NCBI RefSeq assembly: GCF_017876435.1
Contig: NZ_JAGIOA010000001.1
Coordinates: 3,410,001 to 3,474,000 of the forward strand
Length of the DNA: 64,000 nt
Source of the DNA: Microbacterium phyllosphaerae
Lineage (GTDB): Bacteria; Actinomycetota; Actinomycetes; Actinomycetales; Microbacteriaceae
Reading direction: 5' to 3'
Below are positions 8,477-16,262 of the stretch, in pieces. Positions within the stretch are counted from its first letter, which is position 1. Each line of letters begins with the position of its first letter. The position numbers and the translations under genes were made by a program. The notes beneath the pieces were generated by a model that made no database searches, was not told the origin of the DNA, and saw only the letters and a list, made by a program, of their open reading frames with translations.

Positions 8477-9112
8477 ATGAACAGCAACAGTTCGATGACG
8501 AGCATTCGAGAAAGCAAGCAGCTCTTGGCCGAGGAGGTGTTCCAGCACATCGGCGCGCAGATCGTGGACGGCGTGTTGGAACCGGGGCATCGCATCCGCG
8601 ATGTCGACGTCGCCGAAGAACTGCACGTGTCGCGGACTCCGGTGCGAGAGGCGTTGCAGCGCCTCGAGCGCCTCGGGCTCGTGACGATGTACCCGAGCCG
8701 ATACACCGAGGTGACAGCCGTCACTCCGGAGACCGTGGAGCAGACGCTCGAGTTCGCGGGGTATCAGGCGGGAATGGCGGCCCGCATGGGCATCGCACGG
8801 ATGACGCAGCACGACCGCGAGACCCTCGCCGACCTCGTCGAGGAGATGTTCACGGCGCTCGACGATGACGTGCGCATCTCCCATACACGGTGGGCGGTGT
8901 TCTCGTTTCTCAGCGAGCGCAGTCGCAACGTCCAGCACCAGGTGCTGATCAACGACGCGAGCATGGCGCTGTTCCGCAACCTCCGCGGCTGGACCGTGCC
9001 CGACGACGACCGGGAGCGCATGCTCCAGGTCTATCGGGACTTCCGGCTCGCGGTGCTGCGCGGCGATGCAGACGATGCCGAGCGTCTCGCTCGGCTGATG
9101 CACTACGTCTGA
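8477..9112 (+). CDS. GntR-family transcriptional regulator (FCD type)
   Basis: The 211-residue protein has an N-terminal GntR winged helix (about residues 15-80): LAEEVFQHIGAQIVDGVLEPGHRI, then VAEELHVSRTPVREALQRLERLGLV, the classic recognition helix. The C-terminal ~120 residues are helical and match an FCD-like effector domain, though the metal-binding His/Asp residues are not obvious. The chosen ATG at 8477 follows GGGGG; an upstream in-frame ATG (8438) has no ribosome site. It converges on the hydrolase gene with a 10-bp tail overlap. Ligand and targets are unknown. Confidence 0.85.
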   Translation: MNSNSSMTSIRESKQLLAEEVFQHIGAQIVDGVLEPGHRIRDVDVAEELHVSRTPVREALQRLERLGLVTMYPSRYTEVTAVTPETVEQTLEFAGYQAGMAARMGIARMTQHDRETLADLVEEMFTALDDDVRISHTRWAVFSFLSERSRNVQHQVLINDASMALFRNLRGWTVPDDDRERMLQVYRDFRLAVLRGDADDAERLARLMHYV

Positions 9113-10125
9113 TCACCACCGGCTGCGGCCGACCAGCCTCTGACCCAGCGGTCGAGGCGGCGATACGCTTCCTCTCTCGCCTCATGGCGAGAGAGGAAGA
9201 TGTCGTGCAGCGCACCGTCGATGCGCTCGACCGTCACCGAGGGGCCGAGCTTCAGCGCCGCACGTGCGATGTCGTCCACGACGAGCACCGAGTCAGCCCG
9301 CGTGAGGTCCTCCGACCACCGCGTGGGCGTCGCAGAACGCGCCGAGAGCAGCACGCACACGGGCGCGTCGATCGTCAGCCCCGCGGCCACTGCGGCGTGC
9401 CCCGAGAGCACCGCATGGAACCAGCCGGCGTGCACGGCCATCGTCTGCGCAGGCCGCCACACGGGATTCACCTCCACCGGATCGTCCGGGTCGGCGACTT
9501 CCTGCTGCGCTCGCGTGTAGAAGCCCAGATCGACCTGCGGAGCGACCTCCCGCGGCGCCCAGCGCGCCTGCAGCTCGGCCACGGGCGCGATCAGCGGCCG
9601 CGCGGACGCGACCTGGAACTCCAGCCACGGGCTGTTCAGGATCAGAGCGGACGCGGCAAGCGGATGCCGTGACGCCCACAGACTCAGGGTGAGCCCCCCG
9701 GTCGAATGCCCGAGAAGCACCAGACGCCGGCCGGAGGTGGATCCGTCGGCGCTGCGTCCCATCGCCTCGAGTGCTGCGGCGATGTCCTCGTCGTAGGCGG
9801 CGAGGTCGGTGATGTACCCGGGCGTCTGCCCCTCGCGCAGGCTGCGACCGTACTTGCGCAGATCGAGCGCGAAGAACCGCGCGCCTCTGGCCGTCCAGAA
9901 CCGGGCGAGCCTCTTCTGGAAGAAGTAGTCCGACCACCCGTGAACGTAGAGCACATCGACGTCGTCAAGAGGGCGACGGCGTCCGCGCAGCCGATCCCAC
10001 CAGCTCCGCTCCCCCGGCAGAGCGCGCACAAGGGTGGCGACGACCGCTCCCTCGTCGTCATCGGTGAGCTCGAGCGTGAGCTGCTCGAACTCGTCGCCGA
10101 GGACGTCCGGTATCCACTCAGGCAT
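9103..10125 (-). CDS. Alpha/beta hydrolase (serine aminopeptidase S33-like)
   Basis: The 340-residue protein has the alpha/beta-hydrolase order: VLYVHGWSDYFFQ oxyanion region (about residue 60), the nucleophile elbow LLGHSTGG (Ser at about residue 140), and a late GALHDIFLSR segment that supplies the catalytic His. It resembles monoacylglycerol lipase/S33 hydrolases; the actual substrate cannot be told. No signal peptide, so cytoplasmic. Start ATG 10125 has TAGCCT (10132-10137) six bases upstream. Its last 10 bases overlap the convergent GntR gene. Confidence 0.82.
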   Translation of the reverse strand: MPEWIPDVLGDEFEQLTLELTDDDEGAVVATLVRALPGERSWWDRLRGRRRPLDDVDVLYVHGWSDYFFQKRLARFWTARGARFFALDLRKYGRSLREGQTPGYITDLAAYDEDIAAALEAMGRSADGSTSGRRLVLLGHSTGGLTLSLWASRHPLAASALILNSPWLEFQVASARPLIAPVAELQARWAPREVAPQVDLGFYTRAQQEVADPDDPVEVNPVWRPAQTMAVHAGWFHAVLSGHAAVAAGLTIDAPVCVLLSARSATPTRWSEDLTRADSVLVVDDIARAALKLGPSVTVERIDGALHDIFLSRHEAREEAYRRLDRWVRGWSAAAGGDQT

Positions 10126-10206
10126 GCGGCCAGGCTAGCCGACGCGTCCCTGCGCGTACGGAGCGGCGTGTCCGGCGTCGAGTCGCCGGCGACGATCCGA
10201 TGACGG

Positions 10207-11601
10207 TCACTCCCCGCGGGAGACGCGCACCATCTCGTCGCGAGGGACGACCTTGACGCGAGCACGCTCGTGCGGTGCACCGAGAGAGACCTCGTGCTCG
10301 TCGAGACGGTGCCAGCCGTCGAGGTCGGTCCACTTGACGTCGCGCTCCTGCAGCAGCGCGGGGATCGCCTCTTCCGAGGGGTCCTCCGGGTGCCACCAGG
10401 AGCCCTGGTCGTTGATGATGTGACGCACGGTCTCCATGGCATCGGACTTCGTGTGACCGATCAGGCCCACCGGTCCGCGCTTGATCCACCCGGTCGCGTA
10501 GATGCCCGTCATCTGCTGATTCGAGTCCTTCGCGAGCACCTGGCCCTCGCGGTTGGGGATCACACCGTGCTTCTTGTCGAACGGCACGCCCGGCAGCGGC
10601 GAACCGAAGTAGCCGATCGCGCGGTAGAGCGCCTGCAGCGGGACCTCGCGCATCTCGCCGGTGCCCACGGCACCGCCCTGACCGTCGGGCTTCGTGCGCT
10701 CGTAGACGAGCGCGGCGACGCGCCCCGCGTCGTCCTTGCGGACCTCGACCGGACGGGCCCAGAAGTGCAGGTGCAGACGACGGGATGCCGTGCCACCGAC
10801 GTTGTTCTCATCGCCTCGGGCGTCGTTGACGGACGGGCGCTTGCGCCACGACTGCAGGATGCGATCGATGACCATGACCTGCTTGTTGCTCGACACCGCA
10901 TCCTTCGATGCCTCGTCGTAGTCGAAGTCCTCGTCGTAGACGACCATGTCGACGTCGCGCAGCTCGCCGAGCTCACGCAGCTCGAGCGGGGTGAACTTCA
11001 CCTGCGCAGGGCCACGTCGTCCGAAGACGTGCACGTCGGTGACCGCGCTGGCCTTGAGCCCCTCGTAGACGTTCTCGGGCACCTCTGTCACGAGCAGGTC
11101 TTCCGCGTGCTTCGCGAGCATCCGGGCCACGTCGAGGGCGACGTTGCCGTTGCCCAGCACGCCGACGGATGCGGCATCCAGCGGCCATTCGCGCGGCACG
11201 TCGGGGTGGCCGTCGAACCAGCTGACGTAGTCGGCGGCGCCGTAGGAGGCCACCGCGTCGATGCCGGGGATGTCGAGCGACGTGTCGCGGATCGCACCCG
11301 TGGCGAAGATCACGGCGTTGTAGTGCTTCTTGAGGTCGTCGAGCGTGATGTCCTCGCCGAATCGCACGTTGCCGAACAGGCGGATGTCGCCCCGGTCGAG
11401 CACGTCGCGCAGCGCGTTGATGATGCCCTTGATGCGCGGGTGATCGGGCGCGACGCCGTAGCGGACCAGTCCGTACGGCGCGGGAAGCTGCTCGAAGAGG
11501 TCGATCGAGACGTCGAACTTGCGCTCGGCCTTCAGCAGGATGTCGGCGGCGTAGATGCCGGCGGGGCCCGCTCCGACGATGGCCAGTCTGAGCTTGGTCA
11601 T
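10207..11601 (-). CDS. fprA: FprA-type ferredoxin/adrenodoxin-NADP+ reductase
   Basis: The 464-residue flavoprotein starts with the FAD dinucleotide-binding motif (LAIVGAGPAGIYAAD), followed by LFEQLPAPYGLVRYGVAPDH, characteristic of FprA/adrenodoxin reductase, and later the NADP site GVLGNGNVALDVARML. The C-terminal YATGWIKRGPVGLIGHTKSDA segment is the family's flavin-contacting motif. It moves electrons between NADPH and ferredoxin. The ATG at 11601 follows AAAGGA. It is monocistronic or read with the prenyl synthase 58 bp upstream. Confidence 0.92.
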   Translation of the reverse strand: MTKLRLAIVGAGPAGIYAADILLKAERKFDVSIDLFEQLPAPYGLVRYGVAPDHPRIKGIINALRDVLDRGDIRLFGNVRFGEDITLDDLKKHYNAVIFATGAIRDTSLDIPGIDAVASYGAADYVSWFDGHPDVPREWPLDAASVGVLGNGNVALDVARMLAKHAEDLLVTEVPENVYEGLKASAVTDVHVFGRRGPAQVKFTPLELRELGELRDVDMVVYDEDFDYDEASKDAVSSNKQVMVIDRILQSWRKRPSVNDARGDENNVGGTASRRLHLHFWARPVEVRKDDAGRVAALVYERTKPDGQGGAVGTGEMREVPLQALYRAIGYFGSPLPGVPFDKKHGVIPNREGQVLAKDSNQQMTGIYATGWIKRGPVGLIGHTKSDAMETVRHIINDQGSWWHPEDPSEEAIPALLQERDVKWTDLDGWHRLDEHEVSLGAPHERARVKVVPRDEMVRVSRGE

Positions 11602-11659
11602 AGGGGGTCCTTTCGTAGGCCGTCACGCTCGGCACAGGCGGCGACGCGCCGCGGCACGA

Positions 11660-12721
11660 TCAGCTGGAGCGTTCGACGAGGGTCTCGGCGAAGCGCGTGA
11701 GCGCCTCGCGCACGGTGCCACGCGGAAGCGGGGCGAGCGCGTCGATCGCATCCTGGGTCCAGGAATGCGCGAGCGCCAGGGTCTTCTGAGTGCCGGTGTG
11801 GTCGCGCAGCTCGGTGAGCGGTCCGTCGAGGATCGACGGGTCGGCACCATCGGCGATACGGGCGACACCGTCGTCGATGCGGGACGCGAGGTCGATCGAC
11901 GCGTCGTCCGGCTCTGCCTTGAGCAGCAGGTACGGCATGGTCGGGACTCCGGCACGCAGGTCGGTTCCCGGGACCTTGCCGGTGTCCTCGGGCTTCGCCG
12001 AGAGATCGATCACGTCGTCGAGCAGCTGGAACGCGACGCCGATCTTCTCGCCGTAGACGCGCAGCGGCTCTTCGTACTCCGACGGTGCGTTCGAGAAGAT
12101 CACGCCACCCTGGGTGGCGGCCGCGATCAGGGACCCGGTCTTGTCGGCGAGGACCTGGATGTAGAACTCGATGGGGTCGTCGTCGGGCTGCGCACCGATC
12201 GTCTCGTGCATCTGGCCGAGGACCAGGCGCTCGAACGTGTCGGCCTGCAGGCGGATCGCCCGCTCACCCAGACGCGACATCAGCTGGCTCGCACGGGAGA
12301 AGAGGATGTCGCCGGTGAGGATGGCGATGTTGTTGCCCCACACCGTCTGCGCCGCGGGAACACCGCGTCGACGGTCTGCGCCGTCCATGACGTCATCGTG
12401 GTACAGGGATCCGAGGTGCGTGATCTCGAGAGCCTTGGCGACGTCGATCACCTGCTCGGTGTTGCCGTCGCCGAGCTGGGCGGCGAGCAGCGTGAGCACG
12501 GGACGGATGCGCTTGCCTCCGGCCGCGTACAGGTAGCGGCTCGCGGCGTCTGCCAGCGGATCCGCGACGCGCACGTCTTCTGCGAGGCCCGTCTCGACCT
12601 TCTCGAGGCCGTCTTCGATCGCCCGCGCGACGCGTCGGCCAGCGGTGCCGATGAAGACACGGTCGCTGAAACCGAGACGGCTCGCCAGTCGCGAACCAGG
12701 GGCTACGCGGCTCGAAGTCAC
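11660..12721 (-). CDS. Polyprenyl diphosphate synthase (menaquinone side chain)
   Basis: The 353-residue trans-prenyltransferase shows GGKRIRPVL, the first Asp-rich motif HDDVMD (DDxxD) at about residue 110, and the second DDVID in FQLLDDVIDLSAKPEDTGK (about residue 240), plus GDILFSRA. It elongates farnesyl/geranylgeranyl diphosphate with isopentenyl diphosphate to make the long isoprenoid chain that MenA attaches to dihydroxynaphthoate. Start is GTG 12721 with TAGGCT (12728-12733) six bases upstream. It lies next to menG, consistent with quinone synthesis. Chain length cannot be read from sequence. Confidence 0.9.
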   Translation of the reverse strand: MTSSRVAPGSRLASRLGFSDRVFIGTAGRRVARAIEDGLEKVETGLAEDVRVADPLADAASRYLYAAGGKRIRPVLTLLAAQLGDGNTEQVIDVAKALEITHLGSLYHDDVMDGADRRRGVPAAQTVWGNNIAILTGDILFSRASQLMSRLGERAIRLQADTFERLVLGQMHETIGAQPDDDPIEFYIQVLADKTGSLIAAATQGGVIFSNAPSEYEEPLRVYGEKIGVAFQLLDDVIDLSAKPEDTGKVPGTDLRAGVPTMPYLLLKAEPDDASIDLASRIDDGVARIADGADPSILDGPLTELRDHTGTQKTLALAHSWTQDAIDALAPLPRGTVREALTRFAETLVERSS

Positions 12722-12766
12722 GCTCTCAGCCTACCGTCGTCGGAGATGCGGGTTCGCGCATGATGT

Positions 12767-13486
12767 TCACGCGGGCTTGAACGCCCGGTGGAGCGCGACG
12801 ATGCCGAAGGAGAGGTTGCGGTACTCGACCTCGGTCCAGCCCGCCTCGCGGATCCAGGCCGCGAGCTTCTTCTGGTCGGGCCAGTCGCGGATCGACTCGT
12901 TCAGGTAGTCGTAGGCGTCGCCGTTCGTGCCGGCGACCCGGGCGACCCGAGGCAGCACCTGCGAGTTGTAGAAGCGGTAGGCGGCACGGAACACGGACCC
13001 GGGAGGGGTCGAGAACTCGTTGATGACGAGGCGGCCGCCCGGCTTCGTGACGCGGAGGAGCTCGCGAAGCGCCTTCTTCGGATCGTTCACGTTGCGCAGC
13101 GCATACGACATCGTGACCGCGTCGAACTCTCCGTCGGCGAACGGCAGATCGGTGGCATCCGCCTGCACGAACGAGAGATTGCGGATGCTGCCGTGACGAC
13201 GCTGCCCCTCGGCGAGCATGCCCGGCGAGAAGTCGGCGGCGACGACCTCTGCCCCGCTGCGTGCGAGGGATGCCGACGACGAGGCGGTACCCGCACCGAG
13301 GTCGAGGATCTTCTCGCCCGGCTTCGGAGCGACGGCGCGGGTCGTGGCCGCACGCCACAGCGCATCGTTGCCGACCGTCATCGCCGTGTTCGTGCGGTCG
13401 TAGCCCGCGGCGACCTGGTCGAACATGCCGCTGACGCGGGCGGGGTCCTTGCCGAGATCGGCGCGGTTTGCTTCGTTCGAGGTCAC
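12767..13486 (-). CDS. menG: Demethylmenaquinone methyltransferase (MenG/UbiE)
   Basis: The 239-residue SAM-dependent methyltransferase has VSGMFDQVAAGYDRTN at the N-terminus, the SAM motif ILDLGAGTASSS (about residue 62), VVAADFSPGML, and the MenG/UbiE signature NEFSTP...FRAAYRFYNSQVLP. It catalyses the last step of menaquinone synthesis. The GTG start at 13486 overlaps the DUF402 stop (GTGA), yet TAGACT (13493-13498) also lies six bases upstream inside the DUF402 gene, so it probably has its own nested leaderless promoter as well. Confidence 0.93.
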   Translation of the reverse strand: MTSNEANRADLGKDPARVSGMFDQVAAGYDRTNTAMTVGNDALWRAATTRAVAPKPGEKILDLGAGTASSSASLARSGAEVVAADFSPGMLAEGQRRHGSIRNLSFVQADATDLPFADGEFDAVTMSYALRNVNDPKKALRELLRVTKPGGRLVINEFSTPPGSVFRAAYRFYNSQVLPRVARVAGTNGDAYDYLNESIRDWPDQKKLAAWIREAGWTEVEYRNLSFGIVALHRAFKPA

Positions 13487-14046
13487 GGCTCCAGTCTAGG
13501 CGCGAGGTGCAGGGCTTCGAGGCGGTCGAGCCAGAGATCTGCGGTGGCATCGTCGAACGGAGCGCTCTGCTCGCGCACGCGCTGCTCGAGATCGAGCGCG
13601 AGTGCTTCGAGCCGCGTCATGATGTCGGCGGGATACCCGTACTGCGCGCTGTGCTCGGCCCACTCGTCGCGGTCGTCGACCCACGTGCCCCGCTCACCCT
13701 CGACACGGACGACGTCGAGGTCCATGTCGATGCCTGTCGCCAGCAGCGGGTCGTCCGACCAGCGCACATCCCATCCGAGGTCGATGTAGATGCGCATCGC
13801 CTTGGGGTGGTCGCGGTTCACCGTCAGCGCGTAGTCGGTCTGCCGCGGCACCAGCGTCACGTTGGGTCCCGCCGCGATGAAGGACGCCCCCGGACGTGCA
13901 CTGCGCCAGCCGACGGGCTGTCCGATCCAGTCGCCCCATTCGTCGGCGCCGAGGTACACGCACTCGTGACGCCAGTGCGGGGAGCCGTCCCACTTGCGCC
14001 ACTGGAAGATCATCTCGGTGCCGGGTGCGGGGCGCGCGTCGCTCAT
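13483..14046 (-). CDS. DUF402-domain protein
   Basis: The 187-residue protein has the DUF402 core: paired aromatic/charged strands around residues 60-130 with IYIDLGWDVRW, the acidic triad DMDLDVVRVEG and WVDDRDEW. DUF402 proteins include nucleoside phosphatases such as Ntdp and FomD, which use these Asp residues for metal-dependent phosphate cleavage, so a small-molecule phosphatase is plausible but unproved. Start ATG 14046 has TACGCT (14053-14058) six bases upstream. It precedes menG with a 4-bp overlap and is divergent from menF. Confidence 0.82.
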   Translation of the reverse strand: MSDARPAPGTEMIFQWRKWDGSPHWRHECVYLGADEWGDWIGQPVGWRSARPGASFIAAGPNVTLVPRQTDYALTVNRDHPKAMRIYIDLGWDVRWSDDPLLATGIDMDLDVVRVEGERGTWVDDRDEWAEHSAQYGYPADIMTRLEALALDLEQRVREQSAPFDDATADLWLDRLEALHLAPRLEP

Positions 14047-14052
14047 GGACTC

Positions 14053-14099
14053 AGCGTAGGCGCCGCCTCGGGCCCTGCGTATCGGCGACGAACTAGGCT
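14053..14099. promoter_or_regulatory. Back-to-back leaderless promoters for DUF402-menG and menF
   Basis: TACGCT at 14053-14058 (minus strand) and TAGGCT at 14094-14099 (plus strand) each lie six bases before a start codon, ATG 14046 and GTG 14106. The 59-bp gap therefore seems to carry two divergent promoters with almost no untranslated leader on either side. Confidence 0.6.
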
Positions 14100-14105
14100 G
14101 GAGGG

Positions 14106-15356
14106 GTGAGCACCAGGCTGGTCGTGGAGACCCGTGAGATCGATCCGGTCGAGGACCTCCTGGCCTATGCCGACCCGGCCCGACCTCTCGCGTGGTTGCG
14201 CCGCGGAGACGGGATCGTGGCCGTCGGCGACGGTGTCGTCGAGACCGTGCGGGTGCCCGCCGGCATTTCTGATCTGCGCTCGGCGGCGATCTCGACCGCG
14301 TGGCGTGACCTCTCGGAAGATGCAGAGATCCACGACGAGCTGGGCCTTCCCGGCACGGGACTCGTGGCCTTCGGAGCGCTGACCTTCGACGAGGACTCGG
14401 CCGCTGACAGCGTGCTGATCGTCCCGACGCTCGTGATCGGCCGCAGTCACGGTCGCACGTGGCTCACGAGCATCCGCTCCTCGTCGTCCGATGCCGCCCC
14501 CGATGCCACGACGCACGAGTACGGCCCGCACTGGGCGGGAACCGTCGGCCCGGGCGCGCAGAGCCCCCAGGGCTACCAGGATTCCGTGAGCCAGGCCCTC
14601 GCACGCATCGCCGCCGGTGAGCTGAGCAAGGTCGTGCTCGCCCGCGACCTCACGGGCAGCATCCCCGCCGGTTCCGATCTGCGTCGCCTCGTGCGGGCGC
14701 TGTCGACCGGCTACCCCGACACGTGGGCCTTCGCGGTCGACGGGCTGATCGGCGCGAGCCCCGAGACCCTCGTGACGGTGCAGCAGCGCACGGTCACCGC
14801 ACGCGTGCTGGCCGGCACGATCGGACGCGGAGCCGACGCGGACGCCGACACCGTGGCATCCGCCCATCTCGCCTCGAGCACGAAGGACCTCGACGAGCAC
14901 GAGTACGCCGTGCAGAGTGTCCTCGCCTCGCTGCGTCCGCACACCCGTGCTCTCGCCGCGAGCGAACAGCCGTTCCTGCTCAAGCTGCCGAACCTCTTCC
15001 ACCTGGCGACCGACGTCGAAGGCGAGCTCGCCGACGGCGGCTCGTCGCTCGACCTGGTGGGTGCACTGCATCCGACCGCCGCCGTGGCCGGCACCCCGAC
15101 CCCTGCCGCGATCGCCGCGATCCGCGAGCTGGAGCCGTTCGACCGAGGCCGCTACGCGGGTCCGGTCGGATGGGTGGATGCTGCGGGCAACGGCGAATGG
15201 GCGATCGCCCTGCGCTGTGCGCAGTTCTCCCCCGCCGCCACCGAGATCGCCGTCACCGCCTATGCGGGTGCCGGGATCGTGGCCGGTTCCGACCCCGAGT
15301 CGGAGCTGCTCGAGACCCGCGTCAAGTTCCGCCCGCTGGTCGACGCCCTCGCCTGA
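14106..15356 (+). CDS. menF: Isochorismate synthase MenF
   Basis: The 416-residue chorismate-utilising enzyme has the conserved C-terminal half: LSKVVLARDL (about residue 175), IGASPETLV, STKDLDEHEYAV, the LFHLATDVEGEL metal-site region, LHPTAAVAGTP and EPFDRGRYAGPVGW. It converts chorismate to isochorismate, the first committed step of menaquinone synthesis. An isochorismate synthase of a siderophore pathway is possible, but no siderophore synthesis genes are present and menD, menG and menA are. GTG 14106 is the start, with TAGGCT six bases upstream. Confidence 0.9.
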   Translation: MSTRLVVETREIDPVEDLLAYADPARPLAWLRRGDGIVAVGDGVVETVRVPAGISDLRSAAISTAWRDLSEDAEIHDELGLPGTGLVAFGALTFDEDSAADSVLIVPTLVIGRSHGRTWLTSIRSSSSDAAPDATTHEYGPHWAGTVGPGAQSPQGYQDSVSQALARIAAGELSKVVLARDLTGSIPAGSDLRRLVRALSTGYPDTWAFAVDGLIGASPETLVTVQQRTVTARVLAGTIGRGADADADTVASAHLASSTKDLDEHEYAVQSVLASLRPHTRALAASEQPFLLKLPNLFHLATDVEGELADGGSSLDLVGALHPTAAVAGTPTPAAIAAIRELEPFDRGRYAGPVGWVDAAGNGEWAIALRCAQFSPAATEIAVTAYAGAGIVAGSDPESELLETRVKFRPLVDALA

Positions 15357-15374
15357 GCCTTCCGACCACGACGC

Positions 15375-16217
15375 TCAGCTGGCGGCGAGGCGCTTCTTCT
15401 CGGCCTCGACGTCGAACTCGGCGGCGGGCCACTGCGGGTCGATGCCCTGCAGCGCGTCGAGGAGCAGCTCCTGCACGGCGAGCCGCGCGTACCACTTGCG
15501 ATCCGCCGGAATCACGTGCCAGGGAGCTGCAGCGGTCGACGTGCGGTCGAACACGGTCTGATACGCCGCCATGTAGTCGTCCCACAGCAGTCGCTCGTCG
15601 ACATCACCCGGGTTGTACTTCCAGTGCTTGTCCGGCCGCTCGAGGCGTTCCATCAGGCGCGCTTTCTGCTCGTCGGGCGAGATGTGCAGCATGACCTTGA
15701 TGATGCGGATGCCCGATGCCGCAGCCTCGGCCTCGAACGTGTTGATCGCGTCGTAACGGCGCTCGATCTCGTCGGCCGGAGCCAGGGAGCGCACCCGACC
15801 GATCAGCACGTCCTCGTAGTGCGAGCGATCGAAGACGCCGATGAACCCGGGTTCCGGCAGACGCGGCGTGACGCGCCAGAGGAAGTCGTGGGCGAGCTCC
15901 TCCGCCGTCGGCGCCTTGAACGCGGTGAGCGCGACGCCCTGCGGATCGACGCCGCCGACGACGTGACGCACGATGCCGCCCTTTCCTGCCGAGTCCATGG
16001 CCTGCAGGATCAGCAGCACCGAGTCCTTCGCGACGCCGACCCGGCTCTCCGCGAACAGGCGCTCCTGCAGGTGGTTGAGCTCGTCGAGGCCGGATTCGAG
16101 GGCCCGCGCACCGTCGGCCTTGGAGCCGTCATAGCCGGGAGTGCTCCTCGGGTCGACGTCTGCCAGACGGAATCCGTCTCCGACCTGCAGTGTCTTGGCC
16201 CACTCGTGCGCTGTCAT
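15375..16217 (-). CDS. Polyphosphate kinase 2 family protein (polyP:NDP/NMP phosphotransferase)
   Basis: The 280-residue protein is a single-domain PPK2. It shows the Walker A-like LLILQAMDSAGKGG (about residue 70), FDRSHYEDVLIGRV (Walker B-like, about residue 125), the lid residues ERLERPDKHWKYN, and WHVIPADRKWYARL near the C-terminus. PPK2 enzymes phosphorylate nucleoside mono- or diphosphates using polyphosphate; class cannot be fixed by eye. Cytoplasmic. ATG 16217 has CAGGAT six bases upstream. It converges on menF with an 18-bp gap. Confidence 0.9.
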   Translation of the reverse strand: MTAHEWAKTLQVGDGFRLADVDPRSTPGYDGSKADGARALESGLDELNHLQERLFAESRVGVAKDSVLLILQAMDSAGKGGIVRHVVGGVDPQGVALTAFKAPTAEELAHDFLWRVTPRLPEPGFIGVFDRSHYEDVLIGRVRSLAPADEIERRYDAINTFEAEAAASGIRIIKVMLHISPDEQKARLMERLERPDKHWKYNPGDVDERLLWDDYMAAYQTVFDRTSTAAAPWHVIPADRKWYARLAVQELLLDALQGIDPQWPAAEFDVEAEKKRLAAS

Positions 16218-16262
16218 GCGTTCATCCTGCCACCGCGGCCGGCCGTCGCAGGGGAATCAGGG

